This document shows, one piece after another, positions 11,204 through 23,842 of a stretch of 64,000 bases of DNA. Within the stretch, counting starts at the first letter, position 1, and every line of letters starts with the position of its first letter. Source of the DNA: Epiperipatus broadwayi (taxonomy: Eukaryota > Onychophora > Udeonychophora > Euonychophora > Peripatidae); NCBI GenBank assembly GCA_028023455.1, contig JAQFVV010000112.1, forward strand, positions 3,258,001 to 3,322,000, in the 5' to 3' direction. Under the pieces are notes generated by a model. That model was not told where the DNA came from and ran no database searches. It worked only from the letters and a program-made list of their open reading frames with translations. The translations under genes were made by a program, and so were the position numbers.

Positions 11204-13240
11204 GAAATGAGAGTTCTTCCTTGCCTAAATTCAGCCTACTTTATAGAAGCTGATTCTTAATTTTAGGACAATATATAGTATATCATTTTTGGGTTTATTT
11301 GATTTTAAGATTTCTATGATTTTGCTTTTATGCTTAGTTTTTGGAATAGCTTTGCCAATCATGTTTTGACTTTAGGTTACACATTTTTAAAAAAATTTTC
11401 ATAACATATATTAGAATTCTTTCTGGTTTATGACAGTCAAGGATAACTTCAAACTAGCCAATATTTGCAAGTTTTATTAGATTGATATGAGAGGAATACT
11501 GTGAAAGAGAAATTTACAATTCTGCTCTGACAAATTTTTAATTCTATCAGTTTTAGGTTTAGAAATTAATATAAGATTAACAATCTCATTGGCAGAGACT
11601 GCAGAGATACTTTTACAACTATTAAGCTTATATTTTCTAATGTTTTGCTTCTCTCCATGGTCTCCCCTTTTTCTTTTCTAGCATATTCAAGTGACATAAT
11701 AAGTTTATCAACATCCAGATCTTAGATAGACAAATATTTTCTATAAAGAACATCATTGATTTTGTTGCAATTTGGAATAAATTGCTTTTAATAACTTCAA
11801 GGTAGGATGAACTACCATAGGAAGAAAGAATTGGAGAGATTCTATTAGAAGTCCAGTCAAGATAACCAGTATATCTATTCCAAACAGCTTTCTTAAATTC
11901 CATCTTAGAACAGGAATAGATTGCAAGTGTGATTGGGCTTTATTTCTGTTGGCTATGGGGGAAATAGTCTGGTATCAGTAGTTTAATGGTTAATAGTGAA
12001 ACATATTTATGCTCATTTTCATATTTTCAAAGGTGACTGAAAAATCTGGGATATGAAAGAAAATCCGGAAGAGACTGTATTAGTTCAGTAAAAGTTGCAT
12101 ACATAAAAATTACTCAAATATTGATTATTATAAACTCATTGTAATCAAGTATTTATAAAAAGGTAAAAGTTGAAATTCAAGACTTTTATAAATACACTAA
12201 GCATACTTTTGGCAGACCATTGCCAGAATCATATGCCTATATATATGCATGACATTTAATATGTAAATGTGGTATTTAAATGTTCCATTTTTTGACAATG
12301 GACCACATGGATCTTTTTTGCTAATTGCATTTGGATCCTTTGCAATTAATTGCCCAAACTTCCTTACATTTTCTTTTTCTGTCATCTCTTTTGGCACAAA
12401 TCATCCTACATTCATAATACTCCATTACAACGGATTTAAGAATTAACCTTAATTAAAGAAAAGAGAATTATATATTTAGAATTACCAAATACTGATTGCA
12501 ATATATATCATTTGAACTATCAGTAGTAGTTTGCTCTGCAAGGTGGTTTGAAACACAAGTAATCATACCATGGTTAGAATGCATTAATGTAATGAGAAGA
12601 ATTTTAAGATGATGGTATTATTGAGTCTCCTAAAGTGCAATAATATCAACATTATGTGGAATATTTACTTTATAGATTAGCTCAATTTGTGATTTTGATG
12701 TACTTTCAAAGTTGTTCCTAGATGAAGAGAATGTTGCTTTATAAAGGGTATACCTAACACTTAAAAATATTTATGACTGTGAATACTGTACCATATAATT
12801 TGTTTTTTCATTTCAAAAGCTATGACTCTTGTCTCTGTAATTCTGATGTGGGCTATCACTCCACTATAATACCACAAGAGTTCTTGTTAATAATTTTATT
12901 GTTTAGTTTCATAATTCAATGTGTTGAATCATGGTTTCATCAAGATAAAGTTTGGTATCCATATAGCTAATTTTTTTCACATCTGTTGTAGAGTGGGTCA
13001 TAGGAAAACTGCCCTCCAACTAATTCTGAGATTGTGTACTATTCCAACATAAATCTTAAGTGCGATAAATGTATCATTAATGATAGAATGAGAACATCTA
13101 GAAACAATTGTGATACAAAATTAATAAGAGGAAGATTGCAGTCAGAAGCACAATATCAAATTTTTTTCTATTCTCATTACTTTTATGCTATCTAGTATAT
13201 GCTTTAATAACCAATAAATACTGGATGGCAGTTCTTAATA
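11204..13240. other. No gene recognised
   Basis: AT-rich sequence without recognisable coding, RNA or element signals. Short open frames (for example the reverse strand at 11637-11903 and 12197-12397) have no identifiable domain and are unsupported as genes. Confidence 0.4.
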
Positions 13241-13440
13241 AATACATATCTAGTGCTATTCTATCCATATATTCTCATACCAGTTTCTAGCTTATGGTTT
13301 TCATCAGTGAGGAGCAGTGGATAAGGATTTATTAAGCGTCTATTGATTACTAAAGCTTACTTTAGGTGGCGTAAAAGAAATGAGCTCAGAATTTGCTAAT
13401 GAAGAGCCCCCATGTAAGCTAAGATCATGTGATATTTTGT
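13240..13440 (-). repeat. Hammerhead-like repeat, copy 1
   Basis: The structured part is 13274-13313 on the minus strand. In order it shows: stem I 5' strand CUCA (13311-13308), CUGAUGA (13307-13301), a 13-nt stem II segment (13300-13288), GAAA (13287-13284), stem III AC-UG-GU, unpaired A17, and stem I 3' strand UGAG (13277-13274) pairing perfectly with CUCA. It shares GTTTCT.GCTTRTGG and TCATCAGTGAGGAGC with the copy at 14.2 kb. Downstream on the plus strand both reach GATCATGTGAT (13426-13436 here). Catalytic activity is untested. Confidence 0.55.
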
Positions 13441-14194
13441 TGATCAAAAACAACTGGTAGTGAAATGAATGAATGTCTGTACATTGAATAATTAGGCTAT
13501 TTTGATATACAACAAATTAATCTCTCATTAACTTCATAAACAATATTTAAGGTTAAGCTTTAAAGCCACTGTTTTTTGGTATAACATGTAAGTATTTAAG
13601 AGTAAAAAGATAATTACCTATCCTTTTCTCCTTCCATAAACTGTGAAACTGTATGATTAAATTATCTTAAATGGTCAGCCATATGGTATTATTTTAATAG
13701 TCATTACTGCACATGTTTGTCCCATGGTGCTAATATGTTTCTAGTTAACAATTGTTTTTTTTTTTGTAATGCTGCTGCTTTCATTTATATCTGTTAAATA
13801 TTGGTTTGAAAAGTATTAGGATTTACATTATCTGTATCTCATTGTTGTATTACTTATATGGTTTAAATATTATTGAATCTTTGTAGGGCCAGGCTTATAA
13901 ATGAGTGAAAGATCTATATCCTCCAGATAGCTTAATATTCTTGTAGTTGCTGTTCATGTGTTATAGTTTCACTTCACATAGAATGCTGACAGTCTTTAGT
14001 GTAATTTTTTTACACTTATTTTATATTTTGTCCAATTCTTGTATATGTTAATATAATATTACATGGTTTTATATTTGTAGTTATTTATATATAAGCAGAG
14101 CAAAACTCTCCATACAGTATTGCCACCTGTGCTAAACAGAGTAATCAATGGATGCCAGAAGGCTTGTGCATAAAATCCCTATCTAATGCCTACT
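13441..14194. other. Spacer between two hammerhead-like repeats, no gene
   Basis: AT-rich sequence with no coding motif. It separates two same-orientation copies of the hammerhead-like repeat whose cores are about 930 bp apart. It could therefore be the interior of a non-autonomous element, but I found no element-specific signal in it. Confidence 0.35.
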
Positions 14195-14365
14195 CATCCA
14201 ATATCCCCAGACTAGTTTCTGGCTTGTGGCCTTCATCAGTGAGGAGCTTTGGATCTGAGAGCACTGCATCTAGATCTTAGGATCTAATGCAACCCTCTAG
14301 CAACCACCTTTTATCTCCATTTAATTAATGTGCTAGTATAGGAAATGTGATCATGTGATGTTATT
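14195..14365 (-). ncRNA. Hammerhead-ribozyme-like motif in a dispersed repeat, copy 2 (best)
   Basis: On the minus strand, 14245 down to 14204 reads as: stem I 5' strand UCCUCA (14245-14240); core CUGAUGA (14239-14233); stem II segment A-GGC-CACAA-GCC-A (14232-14220); GAAA (14219-14216); C then UA loop then GU, giving a two-pair stem III; C17 at 14210; and stem I 3' strand UGGGGA (14209-14204). The stem I strands pair over six positions, one of them a G-U wobble. This is the order of parts in a type I hammerhead with a minimal stem III, as known from Penelope-like elements. The weak point is an A-A mismatch where functional hammerheads normally have the 10.1-11.1 base pair. The downstream flank is the rest of the repeat. 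Confidence 0.55.
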
Positions 14366-15654
14366 TATATATACTAAGTATATTGACTTTCATACATATC
14401 TTGGACCCAAAATTTAGATTCCACTGTCCAAAATGCAAGTTGAAACTTTATACAATTTTACTCTAACAAGAATATTTTTTTCTCTACTCCTGTGGGTTTC
14501 AGCTATCAAAAATTATTAAATGATATACAATTTAATTTCCAGATTCTTTTCAGCTTTTAACTTTTAACAATAAGTTGAAAGCTGAAACCAATGTGGCCAT
14601 AAATCCTGCAGTCACTTTTCACCTCTTTATTACCCAGCTTGTGTGCACAGATTGATCTGATAACACGTCTCGTTGTACTTTTAAGCATTCTTATTTTCAA
14701 TTTAACTGTAGGGACTTTTTTTTTTGACAATGAATGTTAATTTTATTAGATAACATTAAATCTTAACTGTCATGTTCATTTTATCATATTAATGTATATA
14801 CTGTAATTGAATTAAAATGATTTCTTTATCCTGACAAAACAAAAAAAAACAGCAAAAATAGATTATAAAATATTTGTATTAATTAATTAATAAGATATGA
14901 ATTACTGTGTGTTTTAAGATATAAATACAACTATTATCATTAAAAGTCACTATTGTGGGTAGTATATCTCAGTGCAGATATGATTGCTTTTCTAAGGCCG
15001 TGCATATATTATGTAGTGATATAAGCTATTTACCATAAAATTTTTAAGGCACTGGCATAAAGTTACAATATGAAAAGTGACAGCATGTTTCATACTTTAA
15101 TCCACAATTGAATAATTTTATTTGAGAGTAGAAAAACTGGGGGTTAAATGTTTTGAAATGATTCAGACAGTATGCCAGTGAAATTATGAGTTCAAAACTT
15201 TTCCAACTGGTTTTGTATCTCATTCAGATACATGAACATTTTTAATTACTTGTAGTGAATAACTAAATTATCATTATATAATATATGCATTGATTTAGAG
15301 ATGGCGCTGCAGTCATCTTGGAGAATGAGCCATCTTTTCACTGGGATTCCCAATAGCTTACAATAATTCAAAATTCTCTATTTTTCTTTTTTTACTTAAT
15401 TAACATTTAGTATATAGCCCAGTTTTATCTTTATGACCTATTAGCTCATTTCTTATAGATGACTTTTTTCAATCCAAGTCCTTTTGATCTGAACTTTTTT
15501 TTATTAGTATTAGTATTCTTGCTATTTATGTTTTTATTTATTACTAATGTTTATAACAACATAGTCAAAAGTATAACCTAGAAATATAACCAACTTTTTT
15601 TTTCATGGATAATTATTAAGTAAAACTGATTTAATTATACTTCCAAATTAGAAA
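14366..15654. other. No gene recognised
   Basis: AT-rich sequence. A patch at 15297-15350 is less AT-rich but shows no coding or repeat identity that I can support. Confidence 0.4.
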
Positions 15655-15865
15655 GGTGAATAACTCCATGTGTGTGTGTGTTTAAAATTAAAAAATCAGA
15701 TATATTAATCTTTAATAGGTTTAAAGCTTATATCTGTACTAGAGATAATCTCTAGTTTAGTAAATGTTTAGTAATAATCATTATTGTATTTATCTGAGTT
15801 GGATGGTGACAAAGTTGTGAGTAAAGTGAGTTTGACAGTTGTAAATAAAAATGTAGCAACTTCCA
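15655..15865 (+). repeat. Dispersed repeat R2, copy 1
   Basis: About 200 bp matching 34825-35025 in order: GAATAACTCCATGT, a TGTGTGTGTTTAA tract, GATATATTAATCT, CTAGTTTAGTAAATG, GTATTTATCT, and a GTCAAAG/GACAAAG segment before GTTTGACA/ATTTGACA. No protein is encoded and the family is unidentified. Confidence 0.65.
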
Positions 15866-16157
15866 AATTAGTAGCAAATAATTAAAAAATGGCGCTTTTG
15901 AAACCCCCATTTTTTGTTTTTACAAAAAATTGTTTTAATCCCTCATTTTGCCATTTCTATCTAGCTTTTTTTTTTTTTAAATTTACACAATTTTGTTAAA
16001 TGATGATGAGGTATTGTATTTCATATATATATATTTCAAAAAACATTTGAAATCTGAATTATAATTATTTTTTTATTCCCAAACAATGTTGGTTGCTACA
16101 CTTCTCTTGATGCATAGTTTTATGATTTTAAATATTATTCATGCATTATATTATTTT

Positions 16158-16680
16158 GATGAAATTAATCATAGAATTAAACTTGGTTGGGGTGCTTTGG
16201 GTAGAAATAACAATACTAAAAGGAAAATACCTGTATGTTTGAAAAAAGATTTTTAATAAATGTTTTACCAGTTTAACTTATGGATCTAAGACTTGGACAT
16301 TTTATAGAAAAATAGTGCAGAGACTTCAGCCATTTGACAAAGTATGAAAAGATGCATGTCTGAGTAACATGAGAATATTGAAAATGAACAAATTGGTGTT
16401 ACTGATATCATTGAAAGAATTAAAGAGCCTGAGATGGAGTTGAGTTAGACAAATTGCTAAAAGAGATGATAATAAATGAACAGTTGAAATCTTGAGCTGG
16501 ATTCCAAGAGATTGTAAAAAAATCTAGAAAAAGAGGTTACATGTGATGATGGATGGATGAAATAAGGAAGTATGCTGGGTTGATATGGAAAAGAGAGGCT
16601 AGAGATAGAGGGAGAGATGAATTGAACTTGGAGGGATTTCATCCTGAATCATAATCGTTGAAAATGATGATCTGATGTTA
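16158..16680 (+). mobile_element. RTE-1 fragment, 3' end of the RT ORF
   Basis: The frames correspond to the C-terminal third of the 44-kb RT ORF (about residues 351-526): HRIKLGWGALGRNN, LTYGSKTWT, EILSWIPRDCKK, and a KYAGLIWKREARDRGR segment. Stops and frameshifts are present. It ends in a degenerate GAT-rich tail near 16668-16676 (AATGATGATCTGATG), as the better copy does. The 5' truncation falls inside the RT ORF. Confidence 0.75.
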
Positions 16681-17044
16681 TATTACCATGACATTTTAAA
16701 TATGTAATAATTCTAAGAGCTTATATAAATCTTCAAAAACTGCATTATTTATATTTAAACAAATGACATTACTCCATTATGCAACTCCTCTAGCAAATAA
16801 TATTGATTACTCCCAACTGTCTTTTAAATTTTTATTATTACTGTGGAAAACAAGGGCAATGATGCTTAGGTGTGTTAAGACCTGAGATTGTATAGTTTTA
16901 CATAATCTTCACAGAATAGAATAATTTTGTTAATTTTCTAATTATGTGGTAACATTTTAAATACATAATAATTGTAGAGGCAGGCAAATGTAAAATATAA
17001 TCAATCATTTTTCATTAAATACTTGGAAATTCTCCTTTGTGAAG

Positions 17045-17425
17045 ATTCATTATCATTTTCAATCATTATCGATCTACTGCAGGCTGATGGTCTCTACAAC
17101 TTTAATCCAGTTTCTTCAAGCTATGGCTTCACATTGTAACAAACTTTCTTATTTCACCCATCCACCTCACATTTAATTTTTTTTCCAGATGTAAAAATTC
17201 TTGGAATCTAATTTTAAGACTTCATCATTCATCTGTTATCTCTTCTAGCATTATATCCAGCCTAACTCCATTTCAGTCTATTCCTTCAATGATGTCAGTA
17301 ATAAATGTTTATTCTCTCATCTTTAACTATTTCACTTTCATTCCTTCTTGTAACTCTCAATATACGTATTCATATTTCATTGATGGTCTCAGGTCTCTGT
17401 TTGCATTTCTGTGTAAATCTAGGTC
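17045..17425 (-). mobile_element. RTE-1 fragment, 3' end (minus strand)
   Basis: The minus strand matches the last ~380 bp of the 44-kb RTE element: plus-strand words ATTATCGATCTACTGCAGG, GGTCTCTACAACTTTAATCC, CATCCACCTCACAT and GGTCTCAGGTCTCTG parallel 44158-44520. The trinucleotide tail is worn down to ATTCATTATCATTTTCAATC. It is 5' truncated and dead. Confidence 0.75.
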
Positions 17426-20067
17426 TTAATAATACCTCCTTGAAATAATGTTGAAGATCGTAGATGATATCCATACTTATTACCTTAATAAAAATTTTAA
17501 ACAGTTTGAATGTAGTTTTAATCTGCTACAAAGATTGACTATTGGATAGTGACATAAGCTACATAATTGTTTTAATTTAATAAATACATTTATAGATTTA
17601 TATTGGTTTTTAGAATTATTACAAATCTAAAATGTCTTTGTTTATTGTATATATTTATAATAAAAAGAAATTGACAAAAATACAAAATTATATCTTGTAA
17701 AGATTTTTTAGGACTAAATAGATTCTGGCTTAAATCTTTTAATATTTCATTTTGTAATAGACTTGTACCGTTTTGTATTTTTTTTTCCATTGTAACTTTT
17801 TAACAACAACAAAAAAAATCTTTATCAAATATTTATTCTAGATAAATTTTGTTAAAATCATATGTGCAAATAATGATAAGTAATCTTAAAAATGAAATAT
17901 CAACTTTGCAAATAAAAAGAATAATAAACATAATAGTGTTATCAAAACAATGGATTTTATTTCAGCTTTTATTCTAAAAAATTATGGTAATCTTTGGTAT
18001 GTTTTAGATAAATTTTATTAAAATCATATGTTCCAATAATGAATTTAATTTTATAAATAAAAATAAACTGCAATTAAAAAAAATAAGAGGAATGTATATA
18101 TGATAAAAAATATTTCCTATCTTATGTAAATTTTTAGCAGTCTATTTTTTTCTAATAAAAATCAAATTATTCAAACAAAAACCATATCACATATTTATTA
18201 ATTAAAAAAATAAATATTTAATAATTTTAATAATAGTAAAAGAAATATTTAGCAGCATATTTGAACTGATTTACAAATATAATGCTGATTATTTAGTTAT
18301 AATAACATAATCATAGTATGACTATTACAAATAAAAACATTGTGTTAGATAAATAAATAGTTACATATATATAATAATTTTATATAAAAAGGAAAGAAAT
18401 AAACAATACTTATTTTTCAATATGAATTAAAAAATACATATGTTGCACAAGCCCTGAAAATTTCTGCTGAGTATCCTTGATTATTAATTATTGCTGACAT
18501 CTTAGCATTATAGCTACAACTATAATCTTGCTTTTTAAAAATAGTTTTAAAGCATGTAAATGGATAAAGATATCTTCATTGAACGCTTAAGCAGTTTCTG
18601 GTTATTGAAAATATATTGTGGTTTACAGTGCTGGCAGGAGATTTTTAGGATTGTAGATTTAAAAGATTAATAACATTTCTGAGGAGTAATATTAAAGTCC
18701 ACAAGCATCATTGTTCATATATGTCATTTCAGCAAAATCTACCATGGCATTTAAATGTAAGCTGACATTAGGGAAAATGCATTATTATATACTTAATGGT
18801 ATAATAATATATAAATATAAGCAATTAACTTTAATGTATATAAAAAAAATAGTAATTATATTTTATGAAATTGTGATTTAATTTTTAGTTTTATATGCCC
18901 ATGTGACAAACTAAACAAAGCATATGACTTCAGGCTTTTATTAATTTGAATTTGACAGGAACAGTAATTTTATTCACTATAGAGCCACCGTTATAAGTTT
19001 GAGTGTCCCAGGTAGCTTTGTTCCTGCTCAAGTTTTCTCATTTCAACAAAATTCTTTCTATACTTTAATTATTTTCACTTTCTAAATAAATCCTGTTATA
19101 TATTTATAAATTAGTCAGTATAACTTCAGACTGATAGAAGCATGAATCCTTTTCAAGGCAACTATCATTCCTCACATGGCAAAGATAATGTTTATTCATT
19201 TTAAACCAGTTGTGAAGAATTATTTCAAAGATGAATGCATAAAACAAATACACATTTAAGCACTTGTAATTCATATACATCTAGAAGCAGTGTTTTTTCT
19301 TTGTACTTGAGTTGTTGATGTCAAAATTCTCATCCGATTCTACTATGGATCTAAATATCATGTTCATACCATTATAACTAAGTTATCAGCATTAGATTTT
19401 TAAATCAGTTCACATATGCTGCTGAATGATTCTTTTACTATTGGGTAAATTACTTTCTCAATTTTAAACATGACATTACTATTTAGCAGCCAAAATGCAG
19501 ATTTCACATACAGAGTTAAACCAGTTTTTACAAAACTTTCCATCACATTTTAAGATTCGTGATCATTGCATTGCTTTAGGTAATCAATCAACTTCATTTT
19601 TTTTTACTCCTTTTCTTCGTATCTTTCATGTTTTTTTCCACACATCTTTCTTTCATAATTATCTTACTTTTTAAGTATACTTATTTCCAATCCACTTTCG
19701 CATTTTTATTTTGATCATGTAAATCAATTACTTAGATTTTTTATACATTTATAGCTTCATTTCAATTTCTATATTTCATTCCTGTGATTCTGCTTTCCCA
19801 AGTAGTTTTTAATCCTATTATATTTATTTAAATCTATCCTTTTTTTATCTTTATTTCCAAGCATTCATATTTTATATGCTTCTCTTAGCTAATTCTATGC
19901 TAAGTCTCTTGCATCTTGTACAAAATTCTATCTTTTTTCATTATTTTTATATAATTTTATTCATTTCATTATTAATCCATTAATCTCTTGTTCTTTCTTA
20001 GTTAACCTAGTATCTCCATGATAGCATCTTTTAATATTCTTTGAGGTAGTGTTTTGATCTATCATGC
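17426..20067. repeat. Very AT-rich interval with a two-copy duplication at 17835-18050
   Basis: The segments TAGATAAATTTTGTTAAAATC (about 17840) and TAGATAAATTTTATTAAAATC (about 18006), each followed by ATATGT.C.AATAATGA, show a diverged duplication with a period near 165 bp. The remainder is A/T-rich with no coding motif. The block 19600-20040 is pyrimidine-rich on the plus strand, without recognisable content. Confidence 0.5.
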
Positions 20068-21143
20068 CAGCCACTTGATGGCGTTGATGCTAAGCAAAAA
20101 CACATTGATATAACATTCCTGGGCCAGCGATTCTATAGAACTATGAATTTCATAAAATTAAAAAATTCAAACAATGTAAGCTGACTTTTTGGACTAAATT
20201 TATGGGACAGTAATCAATTAGAGACTGGTTTTTTTTTGTGTGTATGTGGGTATCGATAAAAAATTACTTTACTTTTGAATAACAAATAATAGTACATTAG
20301 AGACTTTTTTTGGGCAGTAATTCAAACAAAATTTTACAATGAAAGCTGACTGACTTTTTTGGGACCATAATTAATCAGAGTGGCATTTTTTTTGTGTGTG
20401 ACTATATATAACAAATTATGTTATATTTTTAACAACAAATAATAGTAAATATAGTGGATCGGAAAAGTTACGGTACTTTTTTAATGAAAAATAAAAGTAA
20501 ATTTTACCCATTTTTGGACAGTAATTAATCAGACATTGCATTTTGGAGGGGAGGGGAGTAAATCAGATTGCAATTTACCCACCAAAGTTACTAATTATAA
20601 CAAACTATTAAAATGAAATCTGACTCCGGTGTCTGGCAATTGCCAACTTTCAGAGTTCGAAGCAGACATCTTCCTTGTCTCAGACGATTTCTCATGATAC
20701 ATTACTTTCATTGGAATTTTTGAAATAGTGCTGTGCCACACCCTTAAACCCAATTTGTGAGAGTTACACAATTCTGATGGAACAGTGACGACACTGTTAA
20801 AACTGTTAGAAGATACCAGTAGGTCAGTTCACATGAAAAAAAAAAATTGGACACGAAAAGTTAAATTATTTAGACATGATGCAGTCAACACACTCTCACA
20901 TGATGCTGTAGTGAGAATAGACAAGCCAGCATTATGGTAAAGTGCATAACAAGCAACTATGGCAGCCAATGAAGGCATTTTTCTGTGCTTTTAGCATAGA
21001 AAAAAGCCACAGGAGTAACCAGCCACCGAGTAAACAGATTCTTTCTGTGTTTTATCATAGAAAGAAGGCTATCTGCTTGGCTGTGGCTGTGGAAATGGCA
21101 TATTTCTAGCAGTTTAGCTAGAATTGGTGCCATCAAGTGGCTG
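20068..21143. mobile_element. Putative non-autonomous element with 15-bp perfect inverted ends
   Basis: CAGCCACTTGATGGC at 20068-20082 is repeated exactly inverted at 21129-21143, and similarity continues weakly inwards (TGATGCTAAGC versus CAATTCTAGC). The 1,076-bp interior holds no protein. It does contain a diverged tandem array with a period of about 165 bp (about 20170, 20335, 20500), each unit with AAAGCTGACT..TTTT, GG.ACAGTAATTAATCAGA and a TTTTTTTTGTGTG tract. It also holds a direct repeat TTTCTGTG.TTTTA.CATAGAAA at 20979 and 21043. No clean target duplication is visible, so transposon status is inferred from the ends alone. Confidence 0.5.
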
Positions 21144-21197
21144 ACCCAGTAAAACAGAACATACCTTCTTTGAATATTTCTTATTATATGAATTTTA

Positions 21198-22258
21198 TTG
21201 TAATGTGATGCGCTATAGTTCTCCTTTCTCTGAGTCAGGAATCTCTCAACTACTATGCCCAAAGAGACCTGTTAGCCACATTATCTTCTCTTTCCATTTC
21301 TCACCCTAAGTTTTTCCCATATTTTTTCTGCTTCATTCATTTCCACAACATTATCTTTTGTCCACTCTATATGGCCTTTATATCTAAATCCTTCCTATCT
21401 TTTTCTAAACCCAGCATATAAAACCAAGAACCCACTTTCTGTATAATCACTTTGTTCATATTTATTCTTCCATAACTTCCATTATTTGCACCTTTTCTGC
21501 TTGTAAACATTTACATTCAATTAATAGATGCCTAATATTTTCTATGCCTTCCTTATATAACTTGCAGAATAAATCATCCACATTTCTCCATTTATGTCTA
21601 TATTCCCTTGTTGCTAATGATCCTATACAAACCATAAACAGTAAACTAATTTCTTTGCTATTATCATAAATTAATTCCCACCCAATTTTCTAATTTACTT
21701 CTATAAATTAGAGCCTTTTTACTCTCTGTACTAGTTTTCCATCTCTACAACCATCTATTTTTTATTAATGCATCTATTCTTCTACCCCATTCTTTGATGC
21801 TATTATCCTAACACAATCAGCTTACCTTTTGTATAAGTATACTGATATAAAGTTTTTATCCAAATCTTCTGCATACTGTACTACTATTCTCACCCATCTT
21901 GTTGCCTGCACTTTACTTATAATCCAATTAAATACTATTTTGGCTATTTTCTTATTATCCATAAACTGCAATCTACTTAAAGATTTTCATTTTGCTTTTT
22001 GCATCTTTCATATAAAAACTTAACTGTCCTGTTTCTCCTTGAATTGCCTCTTTTGCCATCCATACATCTGCATCTAATGCATGTCTTCCTACTTCTCTTT
22101 GTGTGCTTTTTTCAAGTTTACTTACACGTAATGCATCATTACCATAAGTTAACCCTGCTACTGCCACTCCCTTCCATACAATTCTAGCTGCATCATATTT
22201 ATTATATGAAAACACTGTTAATTTCTTTATCAGTCCCTTTTCTTTGCTTCATTATAAG
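21198..22258 (-). mobile_element. LINE-A copy 3: 3' part
   Basis: Minus strand. It starts inside the RT-proximal region (KYDAARIVWKGVAVAGLTYG, about 22200-22140), continues through REVGRHALDADVWMAKEAIQ and a KDAKSKMKIFK segment, and ends with the family tail (TGGCTAACAGGTCTCTTTGG and GCATCACATTA at about 21198). Its right end, at the TGCTTCATTATAAG sequence, is an internal truncation relative to copies 1 and 4. Several stops are present. Confidence 0.75.
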
Positions 22259-23264
22259 TAAACATTTAAGTGCCCTCTATTAGCTGATTATATAATTAAA
22301 ACATGAGACAATATAAAATAGTCTAATTGTGAACTATGACAATACGAGGCTCTACAGAACTGATTTTGGGGTAACTTTCTACATAACCTGTGCCAGAATC
22401 CCAGCATAATTAACTACAAATCAAAATAGTGTCACATATTATTTATATTAAGCAGATTTCACATACTTTATTTTAAAAAATAAAAGATGAAATGTTGAAT
22501 GTGGTGCTCTTTATAGTTAATAAATATACATAAAAATATATTCTGGACAGGTGGATATATAAATAATTTAATTTTTTACAAAGGTGTGGCAAGAATTTCC
22601 ATATATAGAATAATTCCCTCAAAAATGCAAGTGCTGGAAAAGTGATGGTAATGTGCAGAATATGATTGACAAAATTGTTGAACCAGTTTTATTTGATATA
22701 ATCTTAACCATTTTTATTACTATCATTGTATCTAGTTTATAAAATCATTAATTTTTGAACTTTATAATAGTTTACAATGTTCCATCACTCATCTCTATGA
22801 TTCAATAATTATTTTCTAATTTTTTTAAAATGGTTTTTTAAATTTTTTTTTATTTCATCATCACAAATAGTTGAAATGTTATAAATAATCAGCAGATCTT
22901 TTGAATATGCTTAGAGTCTAATCACTAATCATCTATCATTTGTTGAAATGCTATTTTTATAAAACTTGTTTTTAGGCTAAAGTAATATCTGCATTATACA
23001 GTCTCCAGAATGCAAAACTCTTTATAATTTCATTTTTATTTCTTATTTGTTTCAATTCTATGTTTCAATAAATAGTAAATTAAGACATCTGAATTGATGT
23101 AAATAAACTTGTAGCAATGTAGTTCCAATTACAAGAATCAAAAAATGGATAAATAATATGGCTAATTTATAGTAAGAGATCAGCTCTAAATATTCACATT
23201 AGTGTTTACATAATAAATAATGTGATTTATATTTACATAGATTATTGGCATTGTCTAAGATAGC
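22259..23264. other. No gene recognised
   Basis: AT-rich sequence without coding or repeat motifs I can identify. Confidence 0.4.
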
Positions 23265-23310
23265 TAGCTGATGAAGGGAATTATTTCTGAGATGCATGTA
23301 TATTGCAGGA
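23265..23310 (+). repeat. SINE body fragment with CTGATGA hairpin
   Basis: CTGATGAAGGGAATTATTTC followed by TGAGATGCATGTATATTG (about 23269-23307) parallels the body of the SINE at 7854-7897 (CTGAAGAAG, AGGAG/CTCCT hairpin, GAAACATGCATATAC). No tRNA-like head is evident upstream. It is a truncated copy. Confidence 0.4.
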
Positions 23311-23403
23311 TAAAGAATTGTAGTTGCTAAATCAGCTGAATAAAAGTAATGTATTTTTAAAAGTTTTTTTATTTTAAAATTTTTAAGTAGAAAACAAAAA
23401 ATT

Positions 23404-23433
23404 CTTGAAGAAAGCTGTTATTTAGTCGAAACT
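23404..23433 (+). repeat. Solo TGAAGA-stem-GAAAC motif
   Basis: TTGAAGAAAGCTGTTATTTA followed by GTCGAAAC belongs to the motif class also seen at 7.4, 48.3, 52.6 and 61.7 kb. No surrounding element can be delimited. Confidence 0.3.
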
Positions 23434-23842
23434 TAGTTTGATGGCAGAATTTAATAAATAAAAAAATAGCATTGCAATTACTGAGCACATAAATAATTAA
23501 ATTCTATGTTGTAGATCTAAATACTGTTTTCAATGAAATGAAACATTTCTCACTCTCTTAATACAAGAAATTGAATGAAAAATTATCTTCATTGGTCAAG
23601 TTTTGTCACTTAGTCATATTATTTAGTAGCTCTGATTATTAAGATACTTGGTATGTGTTAATGGATCAGGCAAAACAATGACAACATATCAATGAATTAT
23701 CATGCTTAGATTTAATACTGTATTTGTATTATCTAGTCCTCCATCTGTCTTTTGACAGTGAATACTATTATATACTTAGTAAAATCAAAATTATATGACT
23801 TCCTCATATGCATATATTTTCCAAAAATAGTTGTCATTGCTT

